64,000 bases of DNA from Diadophis punctatus similis (Eukaryota; Chordata; Lepidosauria; Squamata; Dipsadidae). The position numbers were made by a program, and so were the translations under genes. Numbering within the stretch: position 1 is the first letter of the stretch; every line of letters starts with the position of its first letter. Location: contig JALIGW010000130.1 of NCBI GenBank assembly GCA_023053685.1, positions 502,092-566,091 of the forward strand, read 5' to 3'. Below are positions 62,703 through 64,000 of this stretch, piece by piece. The notes under the pieces were generated by a model, which saw only the letters and a program-made list of their open reading frames with translations, had not been told where the DNA came from and made no database searches.

Positions 62703-63101
62703 CAGGTAGTCCTCGACTTACAACAGTTCATTTAGTGACCGTTCAAAGTTACAACGGCACTGAACAAACTGAGTTATGACCGTTTTTCACACTTATGACC
62801 ACTGCAGCATCCCCATGGTCACGTGATCAAAATTTCAGATGCTTGGCAAATGATTCATATTTATGACCGTTGCATTGTCCCGGGGTCACGTGATCCCCTT
62901 TTGCGACCTTCTGACCAGCAAAGTCAATGGGGAAGCCAGATTCACTTAACAACCGGGTTACTAATGTAACAGCATGCAGTGATTTGCTTAACAACTATGG
63001 CAAGAAAGGTCATAAAATGGGGCAAAACTCACTTAACAAACATTTCACTTAAAAACAGAAACTTTGGGCTCAATTGTGGTCATAAGTCGAGGACTACCTA
63101 T
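62703..63101 (+). mobile_element. Tigger-like MITE, near full length
   Basis: caggtagtcctcgacttaca to ataagtcgaggactaccta; TA at 62701-62702. About 399 bp, among the best-preserved copies. Confidence 0.9.
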
Positions 63102-63124
63102 ATATGCCTTCAAAATATCTAAAC

Positions 63125-63346
63125 CAGGGGTGGGTTCCTCCCAGTTCGGACCGGTTCGGGTGAACTGGTAGCGATCCGATGGTGACGTCACGATGATGTC
63201 ACCGACCCGGTTCGGTCGGTGCCGGTCCTTGGGCACCGCCATCTTTTTTAATTTTTTAATTTTTTTCGATTTTTTTTTTCTTTCTGAGCATGCACAGATC
63301 CCAGGTTTCCAGCACTGTGCATGCGGTCACCGTTTTGTATTCGGCT

Positions 63347-63433
<87 letters not shown>

Positions 63434-63552
63434 TTTCAGATTTTTTGCCACTGGGCATGCACGCACGTGTGAAGTGTGCGCGCCCATGAGGTACGCCCAC
63501 GCGGCGTGGGAGGAAGCAAACTGGCAGTGAGGTAAGTAGGAACCCACCCCTG
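63125..63552. mobile_element. hAT MITE (428 bp) containing (TTTA)n
   Basis: caggggtgggttcctcccag to agtaggaacccacccctg; perfect target duplication atctaaac at 63117-63124 and 63553-63560. An internal pure (ATTT)n tract (63346-63436) has expanded inside the element. Confidence 0.94.
63346..63436. repeat. (TTTA)n microsatellite inside hAT
   Basis: About 91 bp of uninterrupted tetranucleotide repeat; explains the isoleucine/tyrosine/leucine-repeat ORFs in three frames. Confidence 0.98.
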
Positions 63553-63560
63553 ATCTAAAC

Positions 63561-64000
63561 CCTTCACTTGTTTCATCAACTGCATGTATTTTGGGTACTG
63601 ATGCATTATACTTTCAGGCTCATTTCTAGCTCACCTTACACCAGGTTCGCTCCTTATTTAAATGCACACTGCGTTCAGGATAATTGTACCACATTTCCCT
63701 TACACACACAGGTATATACTTGTAGAGAAGTGTCCACCAATATTTCAGTGCAAACCATACAGGGAAATCATTGCATATAAAGTGAAAATGCACAGATTTG
63801 CTTCCTCAGCCAGTCTGCCTCTCATGGTTGCTTTCGCAGAAGATGAATCTACCCATTAGCTGATGAAATTACATGAAAATTCAAAAATATTGTTCTCTGT
63901 ATTAACTAGCCCAGATTTCCTAGGGAGAGAGATTTTCAAAAATCGTGGGCAACCAGATTCAGTTGTGGACTGAGATCAGTTGTGCTCAGTCTTTCTTTAA
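63561..64000. other. Unique noncoding DNA
   Basis: Repeat-free to the window edge. No coding evidence. Confidence 0.38.

Overview
This 64 kb window looks like a gene-poor, extremely repeat-dense stretch of a squamate reptile nuclear genome, most likely a snake or a close anguimorph relative. That call is inference from the repeat content: BovB and CR1 LINE fragments, CR1 copies ending in (AATAG)n/(ATTCT)n tracts, about two dozen copies of a ~400 bp Tigger-like MITE, tRNA-derived SINEs, Penelope-like fragments and many hAT MITEs. I found no intact protein-coding gene. Every long open frame is either a degraded retrotransposon C-terminus or a low-complexity translation of a microsatellite. One 100 bp run of N (33901-34000) is an assembly gap.

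Layout: 1-3530 unique DNA, a CORE-like SINE and a BovB copy inside a Tigger-like MITE; 3534-9073 simple repeats, a second LINE family, Tigger-like MITEs and a CR1; 9501-11160 a CR1 carrying a BovB and two hAT elements in succession; 11640-12800 a CpG-rich, largely unique segment; 12810-20990 nested Tigger/hAT elements, BovB and microsatellites; 20990-25260 unique blocks around a three-level transposon nest and a 47 bp minisatellite with higher-order structure; 25540-32450 purine/pyrimidine tracts, a solo LTR, hAT elements and an AT-rich homeodomain-motif block; 32577-43700 hAT, CR1, LINE and Penelope nests with a second solo LTR; 43700-48660 unique blocks, two tandem arrays and a 3'UTR-like segment; 48687-64000 CR1, hAT, a 900 bp pentanucleotide tract and more nests.

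The main interest lies in structure rather than genes. (i) At least 25 hAT-type insertions can be delimited by paired terminal inverted repeats and 8-bp target duplications; most non-fold-back families hit nnnTAnnn, while the families with CAGGGGTGGG/CAGGGGTGAAA-type ends mostly do not. (ii) Twice, two unrelated hAT elements sit side by side sharing one target sequence present in three copies. (iii) Several hAT families carry GCGCATGCGC, the NRF1 consensus; I count 11 exact copies. (iv) A tRNA-derived CORE-like SINE has its head multiplied in tandem in several copies, in one case as a 150 bp satellite with a 300 bp dimer period. (v) Two solo LTRs of one family each have 5-bp target duplications. 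(vi) Repeat-free blocks with dense homeobox-like motifs suggest a gene desert near a developmental regulator; that cannot be shown without alignment to other genomes.
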